Shown here: in pieces, positions 32,111-40,005 of the stretch
Position numbering within the stretch: position 1 is the stretch's first letter
Layout: every line of letters begins with the position of its first letter
Source of the DNA: Paenibacillus farraposensis
Lineage (GTDB): Bacteria > Bacillota > Bacilli > Paenibacillales > Paenibacillaceae
Assembly (NCBI RefSeq): GCF_020736845.1
Contig: NZ_JAFFQR010000112.1
Coordinates: forward strand, 694,719-755,515
DNA: 60,797 nt
Direction: 5' to 3'
The notes under the pieces: generated by a model
The model's database searches: none
What the model was told of the DNA's origin: nothing
Seen by the model: the letters and a program-made list of their open reading frames with translations, nothing else
Position numbers and translations under genes: made by a program

Positions 32111-32529
32111 TCCTCTATCCCCTCTCCTTGGGTAGCTATTAGAGCTGCTAAACAGATGGCTTCGGGCATAGTTTCTCTAAACGCAGGAGTGAAAATGCCC
32201 TTAGTTGCGATATGAAAATTACACATGTTGTCTCCTAATTTTGCTTCACCTCGGATGAAAGAACCGCTTTTTTCAGATACTTCACCAAGCGTGAATGAGT
32301 AACCGTTACCTCTCACACGTTCTAACACTTTCCAAGTTGCTCCCATTCCGGTAGAGTAAACAGGCAAGTTATTCATCGCTCCCGGCTCGTCCGCTGCTCT
32401 AACCCAAACTTTCCCATAAGGTCTTTTTTCACGAACCACCGTCAGTCCCATAACTTCTTCTGCCACCCAAGCATCCCGTTCCCTCGGTTGCATACTATTC
32501 CATTTAGCTATTACTTCATCACGATTCAT
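32107..32529 (-). CDS. ABA-sandwich domain protein (BC1872-like)
   Basis: A 140-residue protein opening MNRDEVIAKWNSMQPRERDA and WVAEEVMGL, with the closing helix AFRETMPEAICLAALIATQG. These are the ends typical of BC1872-type phage proteins with an alpha-beta-alpha sandwich. Common in Firmicute phage early regions. Role unknown. Confidence 0.78.
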   Translation of the reverse strand: MNRDEVIAKWNSMQPRERDAWVAEEVMGLTVVREKRPYGKVWVRAADEPGAMNNLPVYSTGMGATWKVLERVRGNGYSFTLGEVSEKSGSFIRGEAKLGDNMCNFHIATKGIFTPAFRETMPEAICLAALIATQGEGIEE

Positions 32530-32545
32530 ATCCGATCACCTTTTC

Positions 32546-33004
32546 CTATAATATTTTCAGCTTTTTGCGGCGCTCTCCGAACAGCTTTTCCTTAGCTTCT
32601 TTTTGACTCACCGGATAAACAGGTCTAGCCAAAAACGATATAACCAAATCAGTTCCTTTAAGGGCTATCTCTGTATACTCTTGGATTTTGTAATATTGAC
32701 CCCTATTCAAAATTGTTGAGCCAAGACCATACCTTTTCAATTCAACGTCATCGTATTTACCTTTGATTTCGAGTTCTACAACGTAATTGCTAGGCTTACG
32801 AGTATGAATCTTGGTAGGCGCTTCGCGGTCAAGTCGCTGGCATGTATACCAGATTATTATCTGATCGTGCCATAATTCGTATTTTTCAATGCCGATCACA
32901 AGCATAGGTTCACTCGTATTGTTTAACGTAAAAGTGTCACCAATTTTGTGCGGCTGCTTGAATAGGCGGAAAACGCATCTAATCGTCGTAATCAGCCTTT
33001 CCAT
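32546..33004 (-). CDS. Hypothetical early phage protein
   Basis: A 152-residue beta-rich protein (IGDTFTLNNTSEPMLVIGIE, KYELWHDQIIIWYTCQRLDR) with a basic C-terminus (KLFGERRKKLKIL). It directly follows the helicase loader gene. No family recognised. Confidence 0.65.
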   Translation of the reverse strand: MERLITTIRCVFRLFKQPHKIGDTFTLNNTSEPMLVIGIEKYELWHDQIIIWYTCQRLDREAPTKIHTRKPSNYVVELEIKGKYDDVELKRYGLGSTILNRGQYYKIQEYTEIALKGTDLVISFLARPVYPVSQKEAKEKLFGERRKKLKIL

Positions 33005-33021
33005 CCTATCTTCTTCCCTTC

Positions 33022-33843
33022 TTATTGGAGTCTATAATTCATATCTTCACGGCTGCCGTTTATAACCGCTCTGTAGTCTTTTGTAACTTCGGCGATCCGG
33101 CTTCCCATTGCCTCATCAATATCCAACAAGTCCGAGATGCTGCGTTCAGTGCTAGCCAGTATGGGTTTGTTGTTCAAGTAACGATAGTTCAGCACTGCCC
33201 ATGCCGTTTCAAACTGGAATTCTGTCGGTTTGTCTCGGCCTTTGAATAGATCATCCAGGAACAAAACTTCGCACTGCTGCATACGATGGATGATTTCTTG
33301 CTTTTGCTCGAAACTAGCATTTGTTAGTTCCTTGATCCCTTCAACCCACGGAAAGTAAAAGACCTCAACACCTTTGCCAAGAAGGTTATTAGCTATCGCC
33401 GCAAGTAAGTGAGTTTTGCCAGAACCAGGATTCCCCATCAAGGCTATACTGTTCTTCTTATTTCCCCGAATCTCCTCAAAAGCGATTGCATAAGCCTGTG
33501 CAATCCTCTTAGCTTCCTTGATTGCATCAGGTCTGTCTGATACATCAAACGATCCAAATGTTTTATTTTTGAATTCATCAGTTATTTGGGCCACTTTAAC
33601 CTTGCGCTGTATGTCCTCAATCTTTTTAACATTGCAATAAGTGCACTCCCGAAGAGTCCATGTATCAACCCATATGTCTCCAGTGTCTTTGCAATGCTGG
33701 CATTTATATGAGTCCTGCGAGTTCTTCGTCACTGAATTCTCGGACATTCGATGTTTGGTCATAGCGCGTAATTTTTCGATCCGATCCGCCATATCCTTTT
33801 TTAGAATCCCCTTGGTACTTTGGAAGCCCGGAACTTCCTCCAT
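33022..33843 (-). CDS. DnaC-like helicase loader (AAA+)
   Basis: A 273-residue loader: an N-terminal helicase-binding part, a zinc-like cluster (CQHCKDTGDIW then ECTYCNVKK, residues ~48-75), then AAA+ motifs ALMGNPGSGKTHLLAAIANN (Walker A, near residue 135) and VLFLDDLFKG (Walker B). It loads the host replicative helicase at the phage origin. The start at 33843 has AGGAGG, so its first 46 codons overlap the end of the DnaD-like gene by 140 nt. Confidence 0.9.
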   Translation of the reverse strand: MEEVPGFQSTKGILKKDMADRIEKLRAMTKHRMSENSVTKNSQDSYKCQHCKDTGDIWVDTWTLRECTYCNVKKIEDIQRKVKVAQITDEFKNKTFGSFDVSDRPDAIKEAKRIAQAYAIAFEEIRGNKKNSIALMGNPGSGKTHLLAAIANNLLGKGVEVFYFPWVEGIKELTNASFEQKQEIIHRMQQCEVLFLDDLFKGRDKPTEFQFETAWAVLNYRYLNNKPILASTERSISDLLDIDEAMGSRIAEVTKDYRAVINGSREDMNYRLQ

Positions 33844-34510
33844 GTCTCCGCTCCTCCTCTTCTACTCTTTTGACAACCCAGTTTAAAATAGCTCGATAAT
33901 CGCTAGCGTATTTTTTATTGTTTGCCCCTTTGTAGTTGTCCAAGATTTCAATCATTTGTTTTGTTTTATCCTCTCCATAGAAGGAAATGAGTTTGTCATA
34001 TTCCTCCTGAGATAGATTTACGAATTCAGCGTATTGGTTCTTTTTAATATCTTTTTTACTTTCTTTTTTATTTCTTTTACTTTCCTTTCCTTTACTTTCC
34101 TTTGCATCATTTTGCATTGCACCTGCATCTGTTTTTGATGCATTTGCATTATTCCAGCGTTTATTAGCTGCATTTGACCTTGATTCGCTGATTTTTTTCT
34201 TCTTTTCCATCCGTCTTAATAGTGAGTTACTCCAAAAAAACGCCCCATCACTTTCAAAAAGACCAAACTCGTTTATACAATCCATAATAAAGCTCTGTAT
34301 TTTCGTACTATCTGCATACAATTGCAATGCAAATGCATTAAAAGAGTACTTTGATTGCATATCTAATTTGTAGTCACTATCATCACGCATCATCTCGACT
34401 AGCATCCAGTACCATCCGTATCCTTCAGCACCGTAAACACTCAGCATGTCTAGTATTTTTTTGTCATTCCGAGCGTTGCTATCATGTGAGAAGTAATATG
34501 CCTCTTTCAT
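33704..34510 (-). CDS. DnaD-like replication initiation protein
   Basis: A 268-residue protein. The N-terminal domain (EAYYFSHDSNARNDKKILDM, YGAEGYGWYWMLVEMMRDDS) is the DUF4373/Lin1244-type winged domain of phage replisome organisers. A Lys/Ser-rich linker follows. The C-terminal part (NLSQEEYDKLISFYGEDKTK, YASDYRAILNWVVKRVEEEE) resembles DnaD-type domains. It probably binds the phage origin and recruits the loader encoded next. Confidence 0.82.
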   Translation of the reverse strand: MKEAYYFSHDSNARNDKKILDMLSVYGAEGYGWYWMLVEMMRDDSDYKLDMQSKYSFNAFALQLYADSTKIQSFIMDCINEFGLFESDGAFFWSNSLLRRMEKKKKISESRSNAANKRWNNANASKTDAGAMQNDAKESKGKESKRNKKESKKDIKKNQYAEFVNLSQEEYDKLISFYGEDKTKQMIEILDNYKGANNKKYASDYRAILNWVVKRVEEEERRHGGSSGLPKYQGDSKKGYGGSDRKITRYDQTSNVREFSDEELAGLI

Positions 34511-34521
34511 TTCACCACCCG

Positions 34522-34860
34522 CTATTCTTTGTCCTGATCGTATAATTGCTGTCGGAACTCCGCCGCCCATTCCCGGCCGGCTGCCGTATAATCTATCCAG
34601 TTATGACACGTCCCACTGTTTACGCTGGGGCCACACAACATAGCTACATCGTTTACTGTCGTTTCTCCGTCTATCTTCCAACGCCGTATAAGGTGAGCGC
34701 ATTGCAAACCCTCAACACTCCCACAACGTTCACAGCGACCGCCTGAGCGCACCATGGCCTTGTTATATACCTCGCTACTGATCCGTCCGCGCATCTTAGT
34801 AGTAGGCTTACGGCGTCGATATGATGGCTTAGGAGCTGGATTAAATCCGAACTGTATCAT
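34522..34860 (-). CDS. HNH-like zinc protein
   Basis: A 112-residue basic protein with GGRCERCGSVEGLQCAHLIR and LCGPSVNSGTCHNWID, i.e. two Cys pairs around a His-containing core as in HNH/NinG-like phage nucleases. The N-terminus is rich in Arg/Lys (KPSYRRRKPTTKMRGRI). It may act in recombination near the replication genes. No exact family given. Confidence 0.65.
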   Translation of the reverse strand: MIQFGFNPAPKPSYRRRKPTTKMRGRISSEVYNKAMVRSGGRCERCGSVEGLQCAHLIRRWKIDGETTVNDVAMLCGPSVNSGTCHNWIDYTAAGREWAAEFRQQLYDQDKE

Positions 34861-34872
34861 GCTGCACGCCTC

Positions 34873-35199
34873 CTATATATCCGTCTGCAACTTGAGGATG
34901 CTCTGTAATGCCGAAACTTGAACCTTGATAGCATCTGCCGCTTTAATGCCAGCTTGAAACTGCGTCTCTGCCAAGTCCCGTTCAAACAGCAGCTTTGATA
35001 CGTTCCCCTTAGCCATATCTGGTATAAGTGTCACAGGAACTTTATCCTGGCGCAGCTTAAACATTTCTTTTGCTAACTCTGCACGATATACACGCTCTGT
35101 CTCTGCCTTATCACGGCCCAAACCGAATAGCGCATCCGCTGACTTTCCGAGTCGTTTCGAGGCGGCATACAATTCCTGTGTTACATTGACTATTTCCAT
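34873..35199 (-). CDS. Hypothetical helical phage protein
   Basis: A 108-residue almost entirely helical protein (VTQELYAASKRLGKSADALF, ETERVYRAELAKEMFKLRQD, LAETQFQAGIKAADAIKVQV). It sits in the recombination/replication cluster of Paenibacillus-type phages. The biochemical role is unknown. Confidence 0.7.
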   Translation of the reverse strand: MEIVNVTQELYAASKRLGKSADALFGLGRDKAETERVYRAELAKEMFKLRQDKVPVTLIPDMAKGNVSKLLFERDLAETQFQAGIKAADAIKVQVSALQSILKLQTDI

Positions 35200-35201
35200 A
35201 A

Positions 35202-35483
35202 TTAAGCCCTCGTCAATTCAAAGTCTGTACCATGTTTTCGATTAATCTGCTCCAGGAATACCTCAAATTCATCTTGCGCCACCTGTAAACCTTCATTCGT
35301 AGCAATGAATTCAAAGTCAACTTTGGTACCTCTCCTATTTGGCTTAAGCCATTTAGTAGGACGATGCCGACTTTTAAGCATATCCATCCAAATGAACGCC
35401 TTCCCGATATCGTACTCTTTTTGGTCCAGACTACTTTTTAATCTTGGGTATTGAAGTTGCCCACCAATTATAGATAAATTCAT
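35202..35483 (-). CDS. Hypothetical phage protein next to ssb
   Basis: A 93-residue protein (MNLSIIGGQLQYPRLKSSLD, FIWMDMLKSRHRPTKWLKPN) starting at ATG 35483 after AGGAGGG. The basic patch and location between ssb and replication genes suggest a nucleic acid-related role. No family recognised. Confidence 0.65.
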   Translation of the reverse strand: MNLSIIGGQLQYPRLKSSLDQKEYDIGKAFIWMDMLKSRHRPTKWLKPNRRGTKVDFEFIATNEGLQVAQDEFEVFLEQINRKHGTDFELTRA

Positions 35484-35496
35484 TTTGCATGCCCTC

Positions 35497-35925
35497 CTAG
35501 AAAGGTAAATCATCATCGTCAATATCAATTGGCTTTCCGTCGTCCGCAAATGGATCTCCATCATATCGAGGGCGATGGTCAGGTTCGTTCGGGTCCCCTT
35601 GACTGCGATTGGACTCCAGGAAACGCACATTGTCCGCTACAACCTCAGTTACATAGACACGCTTGCCTTCGTTGTTCTCGTAGTTACGCACCTGTACACG
35701 GCCCTCTACGGCGGTCAGCCGACCCTTTTTAAGATAGTTGGCGCACGTCTCTGCAAGCTGCCGCCAGGTCACAATAGGTAAGAAGTCCGTCTCACGTTCA
35801 CCGCCTTGACTCGTAAATGGACGGTCTACAGCCAGGGTGAAAGTCGTTGTAGCAATTCCGTTCGGGGTATATCTAAGCTCAGGGTCCTTGGTTAAACGGC
35901 CTATCAAAATCACACGGTTCAGCAA
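35497..35925 (-). CDS. ssb: Single-stranded DNA-binding protein
   Basis: A 142-residue SSB. The OB fold starts MLNRVILIGRLTKDPELRYT, continues TTFTLAVDRPF and ends with VRFLES at about residue 105. The disordered tail finishes in DDDDLPF, the acidic tip that binds partner proteins. It belongs to the phage recombination set with ERF just upstream. Confidence 0.97.
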   Translation of the reverse strand: MLNRVILIGRLTKDPELRYTPNGIATTTFTLAVDRPFTSQGGERETDFLPIVTWRQLAETCANYLKKGRLTAVEGRVQVRNYENNEGKRVYVTEVVADNVRFLESNRSQGDPNEPDHRPRYDGDPFADDGKPIDIDDDDLPF

Positions 35926-35926
35926 C

Positions 35927-36532
35927 TTAATTTCCTCCCTTGTTCTTGTCCTGCATCATTTTGGTCAACACTGTATCTGCATCTTTGGGATGCTGCGCGA
36001 CAAAAGCTTCAATGCCTTTCAAATCGCCGTGAATAAGTTCATATTTAGCTTTAATGCTTGGTGTAATGGCCCCGGCATCAGTCTTTGTTTTGTTTGTTGT
36101 GCCGTTTTTGGGGTCAACCGATCCTGTATTACCGTCGTCGTCATCCTCGGAGGCAATCCCCAACAATGCTGTAAGGCTGTAGCGGCGTCCGTACGTTATA
36201 GCAGCTCCGATCCCTTGAGAATTGAAGTCTTTATCTCCGTTCTTCTTAACTTGAAACCCTGGTAATTTAAGCGGGTCGGACTCAATAAATTCGCCGGACT
36301 CATGAAACAACACTGTTTTAATCACAACGTTTGTTTCATCTGTTGAAACTGGTTGTACATATGAAAGACCATTGTCTGCTAGAGGCTCAGTGATTACAGC
36401 CACTACACCCTCCAGCGGAACGTACTTGCTATTAAAAAAAGGATTGTCGCTATCTTTTTTGGGTTGCTTTACTTGTTTCTGAAATTTCGCCAGAGCTGTC
36501 ACTATATTTGCGATGCTTTCACTCATTCGCAT
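35927..36532 (-). CDS. ERF family single-strand annealing protein
   Basis: A 201-residue ERF-type recombinase: IANIVTALAKFQKQVKQPKK, NPFFNSKYVPLEGVVAVITE and the core GIGAAITYGRRYSLTALLGI followed by ASEDDDD. It anneals complementary strands during phage recombination with the SSB encoded next. The start follows AGGAGG by eight bases. Confidence 0.95.
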   Translation of the reverse strand: MRMSESIANIVTALAKFQKQVKQPKKDSDNPFFNSKYVPLEGVVAVITEPLADNGLSYVQPVSTDETNVVIKTVLFHESGEFIESDPLKLPGFQVKKNGDKDFNSQGIGAAITYGRRYSLTALLGIASEDDDDGNTGSVDPKNGTTNKTKTDAGAITPSIKAKYELIHGDLKGIEAFVAQHPKDADTVLTKMMQDKNKGGN

Positions 36533-36577
36533 CTTTACAACCTCCTAAAAGTGTGATATTGTTTCCGTAAATTGTTA

Positions 36578-36796
36578 TTAATAAGCGGTTTTATTTTCGA
36601 CTCCGGTTGCCGCCAGAGTCGTTTTGCTTTCTAAGCCATTTCGCACGTCATATAAAGCTTCAAGCACATATTGCAGCTTTCCATCCCTAAAGATTAGCAA
36701 AGGCTCTACTATGTTATTGAGCGACTTACCACGGATTTCAGTTTCAGATTGAAGTTCCTCCAGCGTTTGGATAGCTTGTTCTAACTGCGTTTTCAC
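36578..36796 (-). CDS. Hypothetical early protein
   Basis: A 72-residue helical protein (TQLEQAIQTLEELQSETEIR, LQYVLEALYDVRNGLESKTT). It overlaps the previous gene by 53 nt and lies ahead of the ERF gene. No family recognised. Confidence 0.6.
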   Translation of the reverse strand: MKTQLEQAIQTLEELQSETEIRGKSLNNIVEPLLIFRDGKLQYVLEALYDVRNGLESKTTLAATGVENKTAY

Positions 36797-36974
36797 GCTT
36801 CATTCCCTCCCTTTGTTCACGCCGAATACGGCGGTATTCCCGATAAGCAACGTCACTGCTGAATATAAACATCACATTTCCGTTTTCTTTCTCGATGGTT
36901 TGTCCACCAACTTGCAATAAGGCCTGTAGATCGGAGTAGTTATTGCTTCCTTTGCAACGAGTTTGCATATGCAT
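36744..36974 (-). CDS. Hypothetical early protein
   Basis: A 76-residue basic protein (YSDLQALLQVGGQTIEKENG, YREYRRIRREQREGMKREN). It starts inside the Cys-rich gene upstream and overlaps the following gene. No family recognised. Confidence 0.55.
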   Translation of the reverse strand: MHMQTRCKGSNNYSDLQALLQVGGQTIEKENGNVMFIFSSDVAYREYRRIRREQREGMKRENAVRTSYPNAGGTSI

Positions 36975-37104
36975 CGTCTATCACCCTCACAAGCACCTGA
37001 TTTTTACACTCAACGGCGTCCAGCATGCATTCCATACAGTGTGGTTCTTCATGCTCATAGACCAAATACTTGGCTTCTGCGCTGCATCCGCATTTGATCA
37101 CCAT
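36940..37104 (-). CDS. 54-residue Cys-rich protein
   Basis: A short frame with GGGAGG upstream and KCGCSAEAKY, then PHCMECMLDAVEC. The CxC, CxxC and further Cys/His could bind zinc. It overlaps the next gene by 35 nt. The function is unknown. Confidence 0.6.
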   Translation of the reverse strand: MVIKCGCSAEAKYLVYEHEEPHCMECMLDAVECKNQVLVRVIDDAYANSLQRKQ

Positions 37105-37105
37105 G

Positions 37106-37294
37106 TCAAACCTCCCACTTAATCTTTCTCTGAACTTCTAAATATACAGAAAATGGTATTTGTTCTTTAAGCTTAATGTCGCCAAATTCTTGCTGTAAGT
37201 AAGACTCGGCCAAACATTCTAAATGCTCGTCCGTTAATACGCTCAAACCAGTTAAGTTCTTAGCCATAACAGGCTTCTTACGGCGCCACCACAT
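37106..37294 (-). CDS. Small early protein
   Basis: A 62-residue protein (MWWRRKKPVMAKNLTGLSVL, FGDIKLKEQIPFSVYLEVQR). ATG 37294 follows GGGAG; an earlier TTG gives three extra residues. No family recognised. Confidence 0.6.
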   Translation of the reverse strand: MWWRRKKPVMAKNLTGLSVLTDEHLECLAESYLQQEFGDIKLKEQIPFSVYLEVQRKIKWEV

Positions 37295-37299
37295 ACCTA

Positions 37300-37425
37300 T
37301 CAACTCCCTTTGATAGATTCAGCCTGCAACCTTGCCATCATGGACAATCGCAACCATACTCCATTCCGCATTACATACAACTCACCATTTATACGTTTGC
37401 CGGCTTGGAAGCCTGAAAATAGCAT
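37300..37425 (-). CDS. 41-residue basic protein
   Basis: A short frame (MLFSGFQAGKRINGELYVMR to QAESIKGS) with AAAGGAGA upstream, starting at the end of the preceding gene. It is compact and basic. The function is unknown. Confidence 0.55.
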   Translation of the reverse strand: MLFSGFQAGKRINGELYVMRNGVWLRLSMMARLQAESIKGS

Positions 37426-37428
37426 TCT

Positions 37429-37710
37429 TCATTCTCCTTTCTTAATAGAGACATCATCCAATACCATATTGATTTCCTTACGGTATTCTTCATTTGCATC
37501 TCCAAGCAACTGTTTCAGCTTGTCCATGTTTTCGGCTTGGCTTTTAAATCCTTGTGCAGCACAATTATTACCTTTAGATGCATGCACCACGGATTTAGTA
37601 GACAAGTCTTCTGCTACAGCTTTAATACCGTCCAGTACGTTCAGCATGTCATCAAAGTCCAGCGTACGAACAAATTGGATAAGTTCACTTTCCTGTTTGC
37701 TCAGCTCCAT
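37429..37710 (-). CDS. Hypothetical early protein
   Basis: A 93-residue helical protein (LSKQESELIQFVRTLDFDDM, CAAQGFKSQAENMDKLKQLL). ATG 37710 lies ten bases after AAGGAGG. It follows the antirepressor by two bases. No family recognised. Confidence 0.65.
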   Translation of the reverse strand: MELSKQESELIQFVRTLDFDDMLNVLDGIKAVAEDLSTKSVVHASKGNNCAAQGFKSQAENMDKLKQLLGDANEEYRKEINMVLDDVSIKKGE

Positions 37711-37712
37711 GT

Positions 37713-38459
37713 TCAAGCACCCTCCTTGAATTTATTGATAAAGTAAATTTGACCTTTACCCGTAATTTTGGTTGTCCGTGTGATCTTGGAACCTTCACTG
37801 GAACTCATTCTCTGCCCCATTTTGATTTCCATGATCTTGAGATCCATCGACCGTTGAGTTGGCATGTTGCGTTCGCTGCCGGATTTAATCAGGTATCCAT
37901 TTTGCCGCAGCCATTCAAATAACCTAATTTCGCCGACATCAAATCCGTTTTGCTTGAGCAACTTGGCTAAGTCAGCGACAAGAATAGAATCCTTTGAAAC
38001 CTCCAACGCTTCTGCAAATACTACCTTAGGCTTGTCCTGCTCGATCTTAGCTTGGAGTTTTAAACGTTCCTCGCGTTCTTTCTTTAGCCGTGTAGCAGCT
38101 TCAATCAACAAGTCCGGGTTATCAAGTAATTCTGCTGTGGCATACATCCCAGTGCGCCGGATTGATGGAAGTATTTCGTCTGCTACCTTGGTTTGGAATG
38201 CTTCTGCAACATCGTTCTTCGCTTTCATCGCCAAACGGTAAAAGATGTTTTCAGGTATAAAACCTGCGTGCCCACTTGTGGGCATGAACCCGAACTCAGA
38301 TAAATAGTTATTTACTCGTTCCCAACGAACTACTGTGTTCCCACTCCCGGCTGTTCTTACAAATCCGAGACCACGAGCAGTATCTTCTAAATTCAATTGC
38401 ACTGTTCCGTTTTCGTCGGTGAATCCTCTAACACCATGGATAGTTACTAATTGAGTCAT
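37713..38459 (-). CDS. Phage antirepressor (BRO-N/KilA-C type)
   Basis: A 248-residue antirepressor. The N-terminal domain (HGVRGFTDENGTVQLNLEDT, ARGLGFVRT, FIPENIFYRLAMKAKNDVAE) is BRO-N-like. The C-terminal domain (DSILVADLAKLLKQNGFDVG then EIRLFEWLRQNGYLIKSGSE) is the ANT/KilA-C domain. It is expressed early from the lytic promoter and should relieve repression. It overlaps the 49-residue gene upstream by 4 nt. Confidence 0.93.
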   Translation of the reverse strand: MTQLVTIHGVRGFTDENGTVQLNLEDTARGLGFVRTAGSGNTVVRWERVNNYLSEFGFMPTSGHAGFIPENIFYRLAMKAKNDVAEAFQTKVADEILPSIRRTGMYATAELLDNPDLLIEAATRLKKEREERLKLQAKIEQDKPKVVFAEALEVSKDSILVADLAKLLKQNGFDVGEIRLFEWLRQNGYLIKSGSERNMPTQRSMDLKIMEIKMGQRMSSSEGSKITRTTKITGKGQIYFINKFKEGA

Positions 38460-38605
38460 ACAGCAGCCTCCTTCCTATTCATCTTCGTCACGATTTCGTC
38501 CGAATGATTGACGTAAATTTTCGCGACGACTTGGTGCAATCTTATCCACGCCTTATCAGACATACCAGCCGGTTTACCAACAGGGACCTTAATTTCTTCT
38601 GGCAT
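38456..38605 (-). CDS. 49-residue early protein
   Basis: A short frame (MPEEIKVPVGKPAGMSDKAW, IRLHQVVAKIYVNHSDEIVT) with a strong AAGGGGG site, between the Cro-like and antirepressor genes and coupled to the latter by an ATGA overlap. Possibly a small regulator. No family recognised. Confidence 0.65.
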   Translation of the reverse strand: MPEEIKVPVGKPAGMSDKAWIRLHQVVAKIYVNHSDEIVTKMNRKEAAV

Positions 38606-38616
38606 ATGCAACCCCC

Positions 38617-38883
38617 TTAACTTACTCTTTGGATTAATTCAATGAGTTCCTTAGGTAAGACTTGTTTTATCGCAGCCACTCTTAATTCTCCAGCGTCTAT
38701 GCCGAGTACTTGAGCCAAAATGATATTGAGTTCGTCTTTTGCAGGTGGATGCTTCCCATTCTGCATCTTGCTCAAAATTGCTGGATCGAGCTTAAAACCA
38801 AATCTATTCACACGGCGACAAATCTGAGCAAGTGACAAATCAGCGTTTTTTATTGCACTCTTTAACATTGTTGAATAAGACAT
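38617..38883 (-). CDS. Cro-like helix-turn-helix regulator
   Basis: An 88-residue XRE-type protein, the first gene of the lytic transcript. The HTH is LSLAQICRRVNRFGFKLDPA followed by ILSKMQNGKH. Its fold and spacing closely parallel the N-terminal domain of the repressor at 39053 (LTMADIAKMINEKGVKIERS), so both probably descend from one HTH and bind related operators. Confidence 0.88.
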   Translation of the reverse strand: MSYSTMLKSAIKNADLSLAQICRRVNRFGFKLDPAILSKMQNGKHPPAKDELNIILAQVLGIDAGELRVAAIKQVLPKELIELIQRVS

Positions 38884-38904
38884 ATCTTCACCTCCTTGCT
38901 CATT

Positions 38905-38922
38905 CGTAAATAATCATTTACG
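38905..38922. promoter_or_regulatory. Palindromic operator of the lysogeny switch
   Basis: CGTAAAT-AATC-ATTTACG is a perfect 7-bp inverted repeat just downstream of the leftward -10. A related half-site arrangement (AATAAATATTTACT) covers 38963-38976 at the -35. Both are likely binding sites of the repressor and the Cro-like protein. Confidence 0.6.
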
Positions 38923-38935
38923 TCTTGATAAACAA

Positions 38936-38964
38936 ATCATAAATCCGATCATGGTTAGTGTCAA
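38936..38964 (-). promoter_or_regulatory. Leftward lytic promoter
   Basis: On the minus strand TTGACA (38964-38959) and TATGAT (38941-38936) are 17 bases apart. This is a near-consensus sigma-A promoter in front of the Cro-like gene and overlapped by repressor-like operators. Confidence 0.8.
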
Positions 38965-38994
38965 TAAATATTTACTCTACAAATAAAAAAATCG

Positions 38995-39024
38995 TTGAAT
39001 ATTTAATCAACAACGTGGTAATAT
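38995..39024 (+). promoter_or_regulatory. Rightward repressor promoter (weaker)
   Basis: TTGAAT and TAATAT with an 18-base spacer lie 29 bases before the repressor ATG. It probably drives repressor and integrase together in the lysogen. Confidence 0.5.
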
Positions 39025-39052
39025 TAGTATCAAATAATGATGAGGCGGTGTA

Positions 39053-39994
39053 ATGGTGCGGTATTCAGAATTGTTAAGCAAGTACATTGAAGAAAGTGGT
39101 CTAACCATGGCAGATATAGCCAAAATGATCAATGAAAAAGGTGTGAAAATCGAACGTTCTTACATATCTATGCTTAAAAACAACAAGACCAAGAATCCAG
39201 CATCTGAAGAAATTAACATAGCTATTGCAGAAGTTACTGGTGGCGATAAAGAACAATTATTGATGGCGGCATACTTGGATAGAGCACCAGAGAAAATTAA
39301 AAAAGTATTCGACAATATGGAAAGTGTAAATTCGTTTCTTGATGGATTTTTGGTCAACAACAAGATAATTCTTGACCAAGACTATCTGAAGGAATGTTTA
39401 GACGAATCAGAAAATACCACATTTGAAATAAGCAATATTCCAATCTCAGAATTAATTAAATTAATGAGTTTTGAAGAAAAGTTAGAAGTTTTAAAGGTGT
39501 TCATTGAAGATGCAATGAACCAGAATAAATCATTTGATAAGTATTTGAAGGATATTAACGAAGTGAATCCTGAATTAAAAGCCAATATAATACCCTTTGA
39601 CTCTGGAACTATGCTTCGCGTCCCTGTGCTTGGCAAGATAGCCGCTGGTACGCCAATAGACAGAATTGAAAATGTTGAGAATTATACTCTTATCGACCCA
39701 TACATTTTGCGGGGGAAAGATGGATTTGCATTAGAAGTCCAAGGCGACAGCATGACGGGTGACAGGATCTATTCTGGTGATTTGGTTATAGTCGCTAAAC
39801 AAGACGAAGTGTCCCCTCATGAAATAGCTGTAGTTACTGTGAACGATAATGACGTAACTTTGAAAAGAGTACGACGTGAGGGGGATGTGTGTTTGTTAAT
39901 CCCTTCTAACCCAACGATGCAGCCAAGTTTAGTCCCGGCAGATAAAGTTAAAATCATCGGCAAAGTAGTTGAGGTAAAATTTTGGCCTAAATAA
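39053..39994 (+). CDS. LexA/CI-type phage repressor
   Basis: A 313-residue repressor. The N-terminal XRE HTH is LTMADIAKMINEKGVKIERS then YISMLKNNKT. The C-terminal S24 domain starts VPVLGKIAAGTPI, with the Ala-Gly self-cleavage site near residue 200, has the catalytic Ser in VQGDSMTGDRI and the Lys in VTLKRVRREG. It should keep the prophage silent and be cleaved after RecA activation. The integrase gene follows by 11 bases, so the two are probably co-transcribed. Confidence 0.94.
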   Translation: MVRYSELLSKYIEESGLTMADIAKMINEKGVKIERSYISMLKNNKTKNPASEEINIAIAEVTGGDKEQLLMAAYLDRAPEKIKKVFDNMESVNSFLDGFLVNNKIILDQDYLKECLDESENTTFEISNIPISELIKLMSFEEKLEVLKVFIEDAMNQNKSFDKYLKDINEVNPELKANIIPFDSGTMLRVPVLGKIAAGTPIDRIENVENYTLIDPYILRGKDGFALEVQGDSMTGDRIYSGDLVIVAKQDEVSPHEIAVVTVNDNDVTLKRVRREGDVCLLIPSNPTMQPSLVPADKVKIIGKVVEVKFWPK

Positions 39995-40005
39995 GGAGTG
40001 TTATA

